48,465 bases of DNA, taken from the NCBI GenBank assembly GCA_023381535.1, contig JAMCSN010000325.1:1-48465 (forward strand). Direction: 5' to 3'. Position 1 is the stretch's first letter. Each line of letters begins with the position of its first letter. The stretch is from Bacteroidota bacterium (GTDB taxonomy: Bacteria > Bacteroidota > Ignavibacteria > Ignavibacteriales > Melioribacteraceae). This document shows, in pieces, positions 41,852-48,465 of this stretch. The notes beneath the pieces are model-generated. The model saw only the letters and a list, made by a program, of their open reading frames with translations, made no database searches and had not been told where the DNA came from. The position numbers and the translations under genes were made by a program.

Positions 41852-42035
41852 ATCATTCGATGCCATTCTTGAGTATGTAAATCGTTATGCTGATCAAGAG
41901 GTCATAGCAGCTTGCGATTTATTCTATGAGATATTCATAGAATGGGAAATACGAAGAAGTAAGTCGATTGAATTTGCCGAAGAGCTTGGCAATAAGTTAG
42001 TTAAAAATTATTTACTAAAAGAGGAGCTTGTATAA
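41835..42035 (+). CDS. Small acidic hypothetical protein
   Basis: 66 residues, acidic and predicted helical (FDAILEYVNRYADQEVIAACDLFYEIFIEW). AAAGGAGGTAAAG precedes the ATG, an excellent ribosome-binding site inside the end of the previous gene, so the two are coupled. The next start follows its stop after one base. No family recognised. Confidence 0.6.
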   Translation: MNSPLESFDAILEYVNRYADQEVIAACDLFYEIFIEWEIRRSKSIEFAEELGNKLVKNYLLKEELV

Positions 42036-42036
42036 A

Positions 42037-42777
42037 ATGGAAGCTGTATTAGATGAAGTAATTGAATCAAAAATATTCACACGAGAAAATAGTCAAGTAA
42101 CATTCCAATCACCGAAAGCATACATCCAACCCTTCCTTGATGTTGTGGGAGTCGATAAAATAATCTGCAAAGTACAAGACCCGGTAACTAATGAGAATGA
42201 AGATCACACACGAAACGTTGCTTATCCCAGAGTTGCTATTGAAGCTCATCTTGGAAATCAAGTGACCGGATATGATAGTGTCGTAGGAATGGTATTCGCT
42301 CTAAACATTCAGAATCCGATCATTAAAGTTTACACCGGTCAGAATGCCCACGCATGTACGAACCTAACAATTTTTAATGCATCTGCAGTCTCTCAGTATT
42401 CGCTGATGAATGATTTTACAGATGTATTTAGAAAAGCTGAGTTCTACATGAAGCAGAAAGAAACAGAGATAGAACATTTCATTGCAACTAGAGATAAGCT
42501 GCTGAATGAATTTTACTCCGAAGAAGAATTAAAGAATGAACTTGGACGATTATTATTAGCAACAACGAAGAAGAACAGTAAGATCGGTTACGGTGCAATT
42601 GCCGGTGCTAGTAAGTTAATTCAAGAACCGGATTCCATTTACTATTTACGATCTGGAGAGAAATTATCAAAGATGAACCTCTATGATTCAATCACTCAGC
42701 ACATTACTGATAGTACTGATATTCTTCACAAACCTAACAAGACCATTGCAGTAAGCCAGCTACTCGGAATCAACTAA
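42037..42777 (+). CDS. DUF932-like phage/plasmid protein
   Basis: A 246-residue protein beginning at ATG 42037 (a TTG three codons earlier is possible). A central motif resembling DUF932-type phage proteins is visible: YDSVVGMVFALNIQNPIIKVYTGQNAHACTNLTIF, then a helical part (DVFRKAEFYMKQKETEIEHFI) and a C-terminal LYDSITQHITD. DUF932 proteins occur in replication/recombination blocks of phages and plasmids; function unknown. The assignment is from pattern memory and is weak. Confidence 0.45.
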   Translation: MEAVLDEVIESKIFTRENSQVTFQSPKAYIQPFLDVVGVDKIICKVQDPVTNENEDHTRNVAYPRVAIEAHLGNQVTGYDSVVGMVFALNIQNPIIKVYTGQNAHACTNLTIFNASAVSQYSLMNDFTDVFRKAEFYMKQKETEIEHFIATRDKLLNEFYSEEELKNELGRLLLATTKKNSKIGYGAIAGASKLIQEPDSIYYLRSGEKLSKMNLYDSITQHITDSTDILHKPNKTIAVSQLLGIN

Positions 42778-42823
42778 GATTCTAACCTCACTTTAGTCAT
42801 TCTTCACAACCGGACACAATCAA

Positions 42824-43024
42824 ATGAAAACAAAAAGAATCATTTCATACCGTGCTAATAATAAATTCAAAGCAGTTCCATTAATACGTCTGAGCGGTGC
42901 ATGGCTTCAATCGATTGGATTTGGTGTAGGTATGCACTTCATACTAAGCACAAATAAGAATTCAATAAGACTACAATTAATAAACTCTAAGGAGAACGTT
43001 CATGATCCCGACACTTCTATTTGA
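42824..43024 (+). CDS. SymE-like small protein
   Basis: 66 residues; VPLIRLSGAWLQSIGFGVGMHF followed by KNSIRLQLI fits the SymE-type pattern PxIRLxGxWLxxxGFxxGxxxxV, an AbrB-like swapped-hairpin fold. E. coli SymE is an SOS-induced, RNA-binding toxin controlled by an antisense RNA. No antisense RNA is identifiable here. The stop lies 22 bases inside the following ATPase gene, and the ribosome-binding site is weak. Members of this fold can also be DNA-binding antitoxins. Confidence 0.6.
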   Translation: MKTKRIISYRANNKFKAVPLIRLSGAWLQSIGFGVGMHFILSTNKNSIRLQLINSKENVHDPDTSI

Positions 43025-43823
43025 CTTCGATAATTCCCTTGCATCGATTGGAAGTCCAGAACTACAGCAAAAGTTATTTGTATTTCCACCGATCAGAATT
43101 TTCAAAGGGCTCCAACAGACACGAATGATTATTAAACAATTAATAAGACCGGTGAAAAGCACAATGACACACCCGCTGTTTGATAATGCTGCTATCGAGA
43201 ATGAAGGCTTCGAACTATCGGCTAAGTCCAAGGAGATGAACTTGCAATGCATGGTTTTTGACACCATAACAGCATTAGGACTTCAAGAAAGAAATCAACT
43301 TAAGAACTCCAAGAAGCTGGACACGCTCGACCAAAGAAGTTGGGGAATCTATGGCGACGCTATTAACTCGTTTATCTATAACATGTGTTCTCTGTCTCTC
43401 AAGATGATTTTCAATGCTCACATAGATCGGGAAAAAGATGTTGATGGTGAAACGATTGAGTTACCGGCATTGAAAGGCGGTTCAAAGACCGAAGTACTAA
43501 AGTGGTTTGATGTTGTGCTATTCACAAGAGTGAGCCGGGACCCGAAGACAGACGAAACAATTTTTCAATGGCAAACGAAACCGCAAGAAGGAAGATTTGC
43601 TAAAGACAGATTAAATGTCCTACCGGAAACAATGCCGCAAGATTTCAGTATCGTATTCGCTAAGTATGAAGAAGCCGGAATTCACAATCCTAAGATTCTC
43701 GTACTTGGCGATAGCGGCACGGGCAAAACAAGAGCACTAGCAAGTATCAATTCAAATGCTATTAAACGAAAAGCAACTTATAAGCTGCTTAAATTAGGAG
43801 AACTGAATGTTATCACTAAATAG
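43002..43823 (+). CDS. Sak4/RecA-like ATPase with C-terminal Walker A (apparent circular permutation)
   Basis: A 273-residue P-loop protein resembling phage Sak4 / AAA_24 nucleotide-binding proteins, which anneal DNA strands in recombination. The usual order is Walker A first, then the PTLxxDFE strand, Walker B VIDSxT, WGxYGD, the HIDRE..DxDG segment and a C-terminal ..KxR region. Here the order is TLLFDFDNSLASIG (4-17), Walker B-like MVFDTITAL (84-92), WGIYGDA (114-120), NAHIDREKDVDGETIE (138-153), GGSKTEVLKWFDVVLFTRV and RFAKDRLNVL (198-207), and only then Walker A LVLGDSGTGKTRA (233-245). The gene has its own AAGGAGA site, and the frame is intact. Paired with the downstream SSB-like gene. 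Confidence 0.7.
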   Translation: MIPTLLFDFDNSLASIGSPELQQKLFVFPPIRIFKGLQQTRMIIKQLIRPVKSTMTHPLFDNAAIENEGFELSAKSKEMNLQCMVFDTITALGLQERNQLKNSKKLDTLDQRSWGIYGDAINSFIYNMCSLSLKMIFNAHIDREKDVDGETIELPALKGGSKTEVLKWFDVVLFTRVSRDPKTDETIFQWQTKPQEGRFAKDRLNVLPETMPQDFSIVFAKYEEAGIHNPKILVLGDSGTGKTRALASINSNAIKRKATYKLLKLGELNVITK

Positions 43824-44406
43824 AAATGAAAATGGTAATGGATACATGAAAGGTGTATTTGTTACTGAAGCTACGGTAATCAATCTGGAAGACCTCTCTG
43901 GAAAGCCAACCTATAAAGAAAACCCCGACTCAACTCACGATTTAGCGATTCAAATTGAATTTGACATAAGTAAGTCGTTCACAAAGAAAGTGATCTTAAA
44001 AGGCGACTTGAGACGGGACAAAAATAGGATCGTTGACTGGGGAAGTGCATTTGTTGTCAAAGACTTCTTTATCAAGCTTGGATGTTTCAAAGGATTGATA
44101 GACGAAGAAATCAAAGAACGCATTCGGCTTCTTGAGAAGAAACAAGTGCCAGCGGATTTTCTCATCAAAGCGATAAAGAAAAAGATTTACATTCTGGACT
44201 ATGTAAAAGGCATTTCGGAAGAAGGCAAGCTTAAATACTCAACTTGGAACATTGTAGACGCCGATCCAGAGCAGCTTAGGAATGCATTCAAGAAATCAGT
44301 GGCAAAGGGATTCCCGTTGAACTATAAACCGGATTTAATGGATAATGCTATTGACAAAAACGAAGCTGTTGTAGCGGTACCATCAGATGACGATTTCCCA
44401 TTTTAA
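43807..44406 (+). CDS. SSB-like protein with acidic C-terminal tip
   Basis: A 199-residue protein whose last residues are SDDDFPF, matching the conserved acidic tip (DDDIPF) by which SSB recruits replication and repair proteins. The middle contains strands compatible with an OB-fold (MKGVFVTEATVINLE, DLAIQIEFDISKSFTKKVILKG, SAFVVKDFFIKLGC). It overlaps the Sak4-like gene by 17 bases, and Sak4-type annealing has been reported to need its cognate SSB, supporting the pair. The start is the ATG at 43807 after AGGAGA; an inner ATG at residue 14 is possible. Confidence 0.6.
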   Translation: MLSLNRNENGNGYMKGVFVTEATVINLEDLSGKPTYKENPDSTHDLAIQIEFDISKSFTKKVILKGDLRRDKNRIVDWGSAFVVKDFFIKLGCFKGLIDEEIKERIRLLEKKQVPADFLIKAIKKKIYILDYVKGISEEGKLKYSTWNIVDADPEQLRNAFKKSVAKGFPLNYKPDLMDNAIDKNEAVVAVPSDDDFPF

Positions 44407-44411
44407 TAATA

Positions 44412-44434
44412 GCGGAAGATTTATAGTCTTCCGC
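44412..44434 (+). repeat. Hairpin between the SSB-like and Gp157-like genes
   Basis: GCGGAAGA (44412-44419), loop TTTATAG, TCTTCCGC (44427-44434) is a perfect 8-bp stem without a strong U-run. It resembles the hairpin after the next gene in loop sequence (AGATTTATAGTCT versus AGATTTAATAGTCT). Confidence 0.6.
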
Positions 44435-44454
44435 ACTTTATAAGGAATTACAAA

Positions 44455-45111
44455 ATGAATACTAGTACAGCATTAAAAACAGATCACAAGCAAACGCTGA
44501 ATGATATGCTGGTGACGAAAAATATTTTGTTGGACTCCATCTATGAGAACGATGGTGAGGTAAACGATCAGCAAGAAGAATCACTTAAATTGTTAGAAAA
44601 TAATCTTCCGGTTAAAGTTGACGGATGGGCATGGACTCTAATGAAGAACGGTGCTATTGATAAAGAGATCGAACTCTGGCAGCAAAGAAAAGATTTCATG
44701 GAGGGAATTATCAAGACTCTTAGGAATGGTAAAGACAGGCTTAAACTACGAGCACATCAGATAATGCTAATGAATAATCTTGATCGATTAGATGGGACTC
44801 AATTCTGGATTAAGCGAGATATCAGCAGAACAAAATCTTTGATGATGGATGTAGTAGAAGACGAATACAAGAAGTATGAGCTGCCGGTACTTAGCAACAA
44901 TCAATACAAGTTGCTACTCAATATGGTAAAGCATTTCAACGGGACATTAAAGAATGATTTGCCGTTTGATAGTATCTATACAGCCGTTGAACTGGAAGAG
45001 ATGATCGAAAAGCAAAAGACGGAAAAATGTAATGTCACTAATTTACCCGATGGTCATTGCGCTATTGTAATCGAAGAGAGACCGACTGTTAGGATTTATC
45101 CTAAGAAATGA
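44455..45111 (+). CDS. Siphovirus Gp157-like protein
   Basis: A 218-residue, strongly helical protein. The N-terminal half resembles phage Gp157 family proteins (EEGELxxLLE...KVDGWAW...EIELWQQRKDFMEGIIKTLRNGKDRLKLRAHQIM), with a coiled-coil core after the KVDGWAW segment. Gp157 proteins commonly lie beside SSB/annealase genes in phages and are proposed to affect host resistance to phage infection; the mechanism is unclear. It follows the SSB-like gene, separated by the hairpin, in one transcript direction. Homology is by pattern, so moderate confidence. Confidence 0.55.
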   Translation: MNTSTALKTDHKQTLNDMLVTKNILLDSIYENDGEVNDQQEESLKLLENNLPVKVDGWAWTLMKNGAIDKEIELWQQRKDFMEGIIKTLRNGKDRLKLRAHQIMLMNNLDRLDGTQFWIKRDISRTKSLMMDVVEDEYKKYELPVLSNNQYKLLLNMVKHFNGTLKNDLPFDSIYTAVELEEMIEKQKTEKCNVTNLPDGHCAIVIEERPTVRIYPKK

Positions 45112-45119
45112 CATTAAAT

Positions 45120-45151
45120 GAAGTGTTGAGATTTAATAGTCTCAACACTTC
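45120..45151 (+). terminator. Strong hairpin after the Gp157-like gene
   Basis: GAAGTGTTGAGA (45120-45131) pairs perfectly with TCTCAACACTTC (45140-45151), loop TTTAATAG. It sits nine bases beyond the Gp157-like stop. The downstream CCTATGCC is not U-rich, so it may be a 3' stabilising hairpin or weak terminator. Confidence 0.55.
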
Positions 45152-45235
45152 CTATGCCGTTTAGAGCTCCAGTTTATAGTTGAAAGTTTGAGCCGATTGT
45201 CTTATGTTGGATTCGGGAGGAACACAAAACATTTT

Positions 45236-46079
45236 ATGGAAAGGGTTAGAGGGGAAAATAAACCGAAGCTTTTAGATTTGGTGCGAACCGAACTTAGAGT
45301 CAATCATTATTCGCACAAAACCGAAGAAAGCTACACCTCGTGGATTAAACAATTCATAATCTTCAACAATAAAACTCACCCCGAAAAATTAGGTAAAGAA
45401 GAGATACAGAAGTTCATAAACTATTTAGCAATTGAACGACATGTATCATCATCAACGCAGAATCAAGCGCTACAAGGAATACTGTACTTATATAAAAAGG
45501 TTTTGCACAAAGATCCCGGCTGGATAAACGATTTAAAACACATTAAACGAATAAGTCATTTACCTGTAGTATTTTCGAGGGGAGAAGCTGCTGCGATATT
45601 AAATAATTTGGAAGGCGTGGTTAAATTGATTGTTGGTTTGTTGTATGGAACCCGAATGCGTTTAAACGAGTGTTTGGGTTTGCGGATTAAAGATATCGAT
45701 TTCGGAATGAACCAAATTATTGTGAGAGACGGTTCAGCCCGTGAGATATGAAAAATTATTTTTAATTTTTATGTGTATGTATTAAAAAGTGAAAAAGATG
45801 AAAGTTTTATACCGGTTACACAAGCAATCTTAACAGAAGAGTTGCCGATCATAATGCAGGCAAAGTCGATTGTACACGCAACCGAATACCGTTGGAATTA
45901 ATCTATTGGGAAGGATGTCTTAATCAACGTGATGCTACACAAAGAGAGAAATATCTTAAGACGGCTTGGAGAAAACGGTATATCAAGAACCGGATTAAGA
46001 ATTATCTCACGGGCTAAAGACCACGATGATTTACACGCACGTTTTAAACAAAGGTGTTGGAGTAAAAGTCCATTAGACT
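45236..46079 (+). pseudogene. Decayed integron-type integrase, interrupted by GIY-YIG sequence
   Basis: The 5' part (45236 to about 45739) encodes an IntI-like N-terminal and start of catalytic region: MERVRGENKPKLLDLVRTELRVNHYS, AVERHVSSSTQNQALQ-like IERHVSSSTQNQAL, and RMRLNECLGLRIKDIDFG, ending at ...IIVRDG before a stop. The family should continue about 100-120 residues with the catalytic H-R-H and Tyr. The very C-terminus reappears at 46020-46079: TTMIYTHVLNKG...VKSPLD, with a single-base gap before SPLD. The missing middle is occupied by the GIY-YIG remnant. An upstream TTG at 45188 also opens the frame. This is debris, not a functional recombinase. Confidence 0.8.
45748..46017 (+). pseudogene. 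Frameshifted GIY-YIG nuclease-family gene
   Basis: From ATG 45748 the expected small GIY-YIG (UPF0213-type) protein is readable across frames: MKNYF, then FYVYVLKSEKDESF in the next frame, then, after a lost T in a T-run near 45807, GYTSNLNRRVADHNAGKV, LELIYWEGCLNQRDATQREKYLKT and RYIKNRIKNYLTG before the stop at 46017. Hence at least two frameshifts. The GIY and YIG elements are represented by YVYVL and FYTGYT. Its placement exactly in the missing segment of the integrase suggests it replaced or inserted into it. Confidence 0.8.
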
Positions 46080-46273
46080 GAAAACCTGATGGAACGATAT
46101 CACGTAGAGGATATTTTTGAATTATGAGATAATGGACATAAAACGAAACATTTGGAATACATATATGCAGCTGAGCGCATATCTATGTTCCTTAAATAAA
46201 TAACACGTTCAGCATAAGTATAAGTTATATGCTTTTTAGTAATACAATATTCCTCATTAACTTAGAGTAAGGT

Positions 46274-47215
46274 TTGCTTGAAAGAATATTAAATACAGAT
46301 TATTATAAATCATTAGTCCAAACATTTTCTGAGAATATTGAGTTTAATTCTTCTCTATTACCTGTTTCAAAATTTAATAAAATAAATCTTGCTTTCGTAC
46401 AAAAGGCGATAAACAAAATTAATGGGTTTGATGCAATTATAAATATTCCGAAGTACTTCAATAATTTATTGGATGAATTATATTCTAACTTCTATCTGTA
46501 TGTGGCAAACACACAGTTTTATGAAAATTATATTAATCCAGAATTTATAATAGAAGAACTTGTAGTAAGAAAGGCTGGTAAGAAAAACAGAAAATATAAA
46601 GTGATAGGAATCAATGAGCGGCATATTACCTTGGTTGAACAAAAAAAAGAATCATTAAAAGACTTAAATGGACCAGCAAAACTTTATGTTGACAGAAAAA
46701 ATATTATTAAAGAATTTGTCCCTATTAAAAGACCTTTAAAAAAAGGGTCATTAAATAATTTTCTAAAACTATTTAGCACCCTAAATGGTCTTGATATAAA
46801 CGATGACTATTTTCCCACTAAATTTGATAGGGTTTCCATATTTATTGGTTCAAAAAAAATTTTTGAAAATTTTCGGAGTACACCAATTCATAATGGTAAT
46901 CTATACAATAGCATACCGTGTTATTATATAAACAGAGACGGAAAAGAAAGTGATACATTAGGTATTACGCCCTTACTGTATTTTGTTCCTTCATATAGGA
47001 TAGCATACCAGCAAATTATTCAAAACAAAATAAATATTAGTAATATAGTTTTATTCAACGATGGATTCGATGAATTACAACAAATTATTAGTGATCAATT
47101 TCAGTACGGATTTCGGATTTTAGGAATTTGTACATCCCCTATTGAAAATAGAACTTCCACGATAAAATATTGGCAATGGCATAAAGAGGAAATAAATCTT
47201 TTAGAATCATTATGA
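46274..47215 (+). CDS. Unknown AT-rich accessory protein, possible DrmE N-terminal half
   Basis: A 313-residue protein starting at TTG 46274 (a GAGTAAGG stretch lies upstream). I do not securely recognise it. The C-terminal half has segments such as VSIFIGSKKIFENF, LLYFVPSYRIAYQQII, NIVLFNDGFDELQQIISDQ and FRILGICTSP, a Rossmann-like alternation which, from memory, resembles the N-terminal part of DrmE of the DISARM defence system. It ends overlapping the next gene by four bases. Base composition is much more AT-rich than the core, typical of cargo genes. Function unassigned. Confidence 0.55.
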   Translation: MLERILNTDYYKSLVQTFSENIEFNSSLLPVSKFNKINLAFVQKAINKINGFDAIINIPKYFNNLLDELYSNFYLYVANTQFYENYINPEFIIEELVVRKAGKKNRKYKVIGINERHITLVEQKKESLKDLNGPAKLYVDRKNIIKEFVPIKRPLKKGSLNNFLKLFSTLNGLDINDDYFPTKFDRVSIFIGSKKIFENFRSTPIHNGNLYNSIPCYYINRDGKESDTLGITPLLYFVPSYRIAYQQIIQNKINISNIVLFNDGFDELQQIISDQFQYGFRILGICTSPIENRTSTIKYWQWHKEEINLLESL

Positions 47216-48456
47216 TATGCTTACACAAAATAAAAGATGAAGTTTTAGAGGAACAACTTGATAATTTTGCATCAACTTTGTACAAGCTTAGGCAACCGCC
47301 TTATTATATTGAAAATATTCCTGAATACACCTACTACCTTAGCAGACTATTAAAAAGTATAGAAGCTAATGACAAACCAAATAATGAGGAACTTACTTCA
47401 AGAATAAAATTCAATTCTTCGTTTGAAGACCAATTATTAAATCACGGAAATAATATAGAGAATCTTCCAAGTGAGCTTAATCTAAAAACCATTTTAATAA
47501 AAATTTCTGAAACTATTTATAACTATAATAAGAAGGCAAAAACAATCTTCAACATAGTCCGAGAAAAAACAAACCGAAAAATTGAAGAAACAATCCTTAG
47601 TCCAATGTTTTTAAAAGAACCGAAACAAAATAAAGTTCTTATTATTTGTAACAATTACGACGAAGATTCTTTGGACGAATTTATCAAAAACAATACCTTA
47701 ACTAATATTGAAATAAATAGATACAAAAAATTTCTCAAAAGAAAAGAAGAAGAAGTAAAAGATTTTTATATCGTTGGATATTTTTTAGAAGGCTACAGAG
47801 ATTTCGAAATATATCATAACATATCTGTCCCTATAAATCTTTTTCTTTATGATTTCGAGGAAAATTTATATAAAGATTGCATTAATAAGTATAAATCAAA
47901 ATTAGAAGAAGAATTACTTTCAGATGATAGATTTTTTATTAGCGGTATCAAATATGAATGCCCAACTCCGATTCCTGTATCAATTAGTCAAGCACTTCAA
48001 AATATAATCGATAGGACAAAGGATTGGAATGATAAAGAATATGACAATAATATTGATGATCCCGATGAAAGTTCCAATGAATTTATTTCTTATCAGATTG
48101 AATACGAAGATATTGCAGATTCAGATTATTTAAAATCTACAGACACTGTATTTGATGAAAAAAATAATTTGATTAAAGTGAATAGATTAAAAGTCGGGAA
48201 CAAAATCAGAGTTTATAAAATAGATTTTGGGGAAATTCTTCTAAATGCAGCAATGGAATTTCAAACAGAAGTATTTGTTGAGATAGAAAAACACAGCAGA
48301 CTTTGGAAGGATGCTTTAAAAGAACTTTATCTAAAAACTTATAGGACAGATATTGATCATCTACATTCTCATTTAAAAGGTCACGGTATTAAAGTCAAAT
48401 CTTCTACAGTTTTAAACAATTGGATTCACGGTTCTACAAAATTTCCACCGCTCTAA
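47212..48456 (+). CDS. Unknown AT-rich accessory protein, possible DrmE C-terminal half
   Basis: A 414-residue protein whose ATG overlaps the stop of the previous gene (ATGATA...). The C-terminal region contains a feature I associate with DrmE-like proteins: a long helical run HSRLWKDALKELYLKTYRTDIDHLHSHLKGHG followed by VLNNWIHGSTKFPPL. The N-terminal part is Lys/Glu/Asn-rich; KVLIICNNYDEDSLDEFI and VKDFYIVGYFLEGYRDFE look like alpha/beta segments. The stop lies nine bases before the window edge, so any partner genes are outside. The combined length of both proteins (727 residues) is close to the size of DrmE as I recall it. The assignment is tentative. Confidence 0.5.
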   Translation: MICLHKIKDEVLEEQLDNFASTLYKLRQPPYYIENIPEYTYYLSRLLKSIEANDKPNNEELTSRIKFNSSFEDQLLNHGNNIENLPSELNLKTILIKISETIYNYNKKAKTIFNIVREKTNRKIEETILSPMFLKEPKQNKVLIICNNYDEDSLDEFIKNNTLTNIEINRYKKFLKRKEEEVKDFYIVGYFLEGYRDFEIYHNISVPINLFLYDFEENLYKDCINKYKSKLEEELLSDDRFFISGIKYECPTPIPVSISQALQNIIDRTKDWNDKEYDNNIDDPDESSNEFISYQIEYEDIADSDYLKSTDTVFDEKNNLIKVNRLKVGNKIRVYKIDFGEILLNAAMEFQTEVFVEIEKHSRLWKDALKELYLKTYRTDIDHLHSHLKGHGIKVKSSTVLNNWIHGSTKFPPL

Positions 48457-48465
48457 TTAATTTTG

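Larger units (their letters stand above)
30619..48465. mobile_element. Integrative element at tRNA-Phe (right end beyond window)
   Basis: The evidence is the adjoining tRNA, an integrase directed away from it, and a set of accessory genes: type I restriction-modification, phage-like recombination genes, integrase debris and unknown AT-rich genes. No capsid, tail, terminase or conjugation genes are visible, so within the window it is neither a full prophage nor a recognisable ICE; a genomic island, satellite or partial element are options. The decayed integrase near 45-46 kb suggests that more than one insertion event contributed. Confidence 0.6.

Noticed and set aside
46274..48456. Complete DISARM system
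   Set aside because: No drmA, drmB, drmC, helicase or cognate methylase is visible in the window; only a possible DrmE-like pair.
30546..48465. Complete prophage
   Set aside because: No terminase, portal, capsid or tail genes in the window; only replication/recombination-type genes.

Overview
The window looks like a chromosomal segment of a member of the Ignavibacteria or a close relative in the Bacteroidota/Chlorobiota group. The evidence is a type IX secretion (T9SS) sorting domain at the end of a large surface protein, a GWxTD-domain protein, several promoters that fit the Bacteroidota pattern TTG-N19/20-TAnnTTTG, and moderately AT-rich codon use. The species cannot be named from sequence alone.

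Positions 1-11905 are housekeeping core. A plus-strand run encodes an alpha-helical protein of unknown function (cut by the left edge), mannose-1-phosphate guanylyltransferase, a RpiB/LacA-type isomerase homologue lacking the usual catalytic Cys, PyrK-PyrD, FolC, Rho (preceded by a possible leader ORF), a GWxTD protein, PdxA, a methyltransferase and an FtsE-like ATPase. Minus-strand adenylate kinase and TadA follow. Between TadA and a tRNA-Arg(TCG) gene lie three exact 77-bp tandem repeats built from the 3' end of that tRNA.

Positions 12525-20579 are a minus-strand cell-surface and signalling block: a 7TM-DISM-like histidine kinase with a LuxR-type regulator, a single-domain receiver, two lipoproteins, a small beta-barrel protein and a 920-residue BNR-repeat T9SS cargo protein. 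A second tRNA-Arg (ACG, whose A34 is the known TadA substrate) and GlmS follow. Next comes a carbamoyl-phosphate cluster (cyclic-2,3-diphosphoglycerate-synthetase-like P-loop protein, carbamate kinase, ornithine carbamoyltransferase). Two paralogous APC transporters come next, separated by a 284-bp non-coding element with 16-bp perfect terminal inverted repeats.

From 30546 to the right edge the DNA is accessory and appears to be an element integrated at tRNA-Phe. A tyrosine integrase points away from the tRNA. It is followed by a type I restriction-modification system in the order R-S-M plus an unknown fourth gene. Then comes a phage-like replication/recombination block: a Cys-rich small protein, a P-loop ATPase, an iteron-like intergenic region, small zinc proteins, a SymE-like protein, a Sak4/RecA-like ATPase whose Walker A motif lies at the C-terminus, an SSB-like protein ending in an acidic DDDFPF tip, and a Gp157-like protein. 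A decayed integron-type integrase with its middle replaced by a frameshifted GIY-YIG gene follows. Last is a very AT-rich overlapping pair of unknown genes that I tentatively compare with DrmE of DISARM defence. No phage structural genes and no second attachment site are visible, so the element probably continues beyond the window.

The best candidates for something new are the Walker-A-permuted Sak4-like gene with its SSB/Gp157 partners, the terminal gene pair, the tRNA-derived tandem repeats and the integrase/GIY-YIG chimera.
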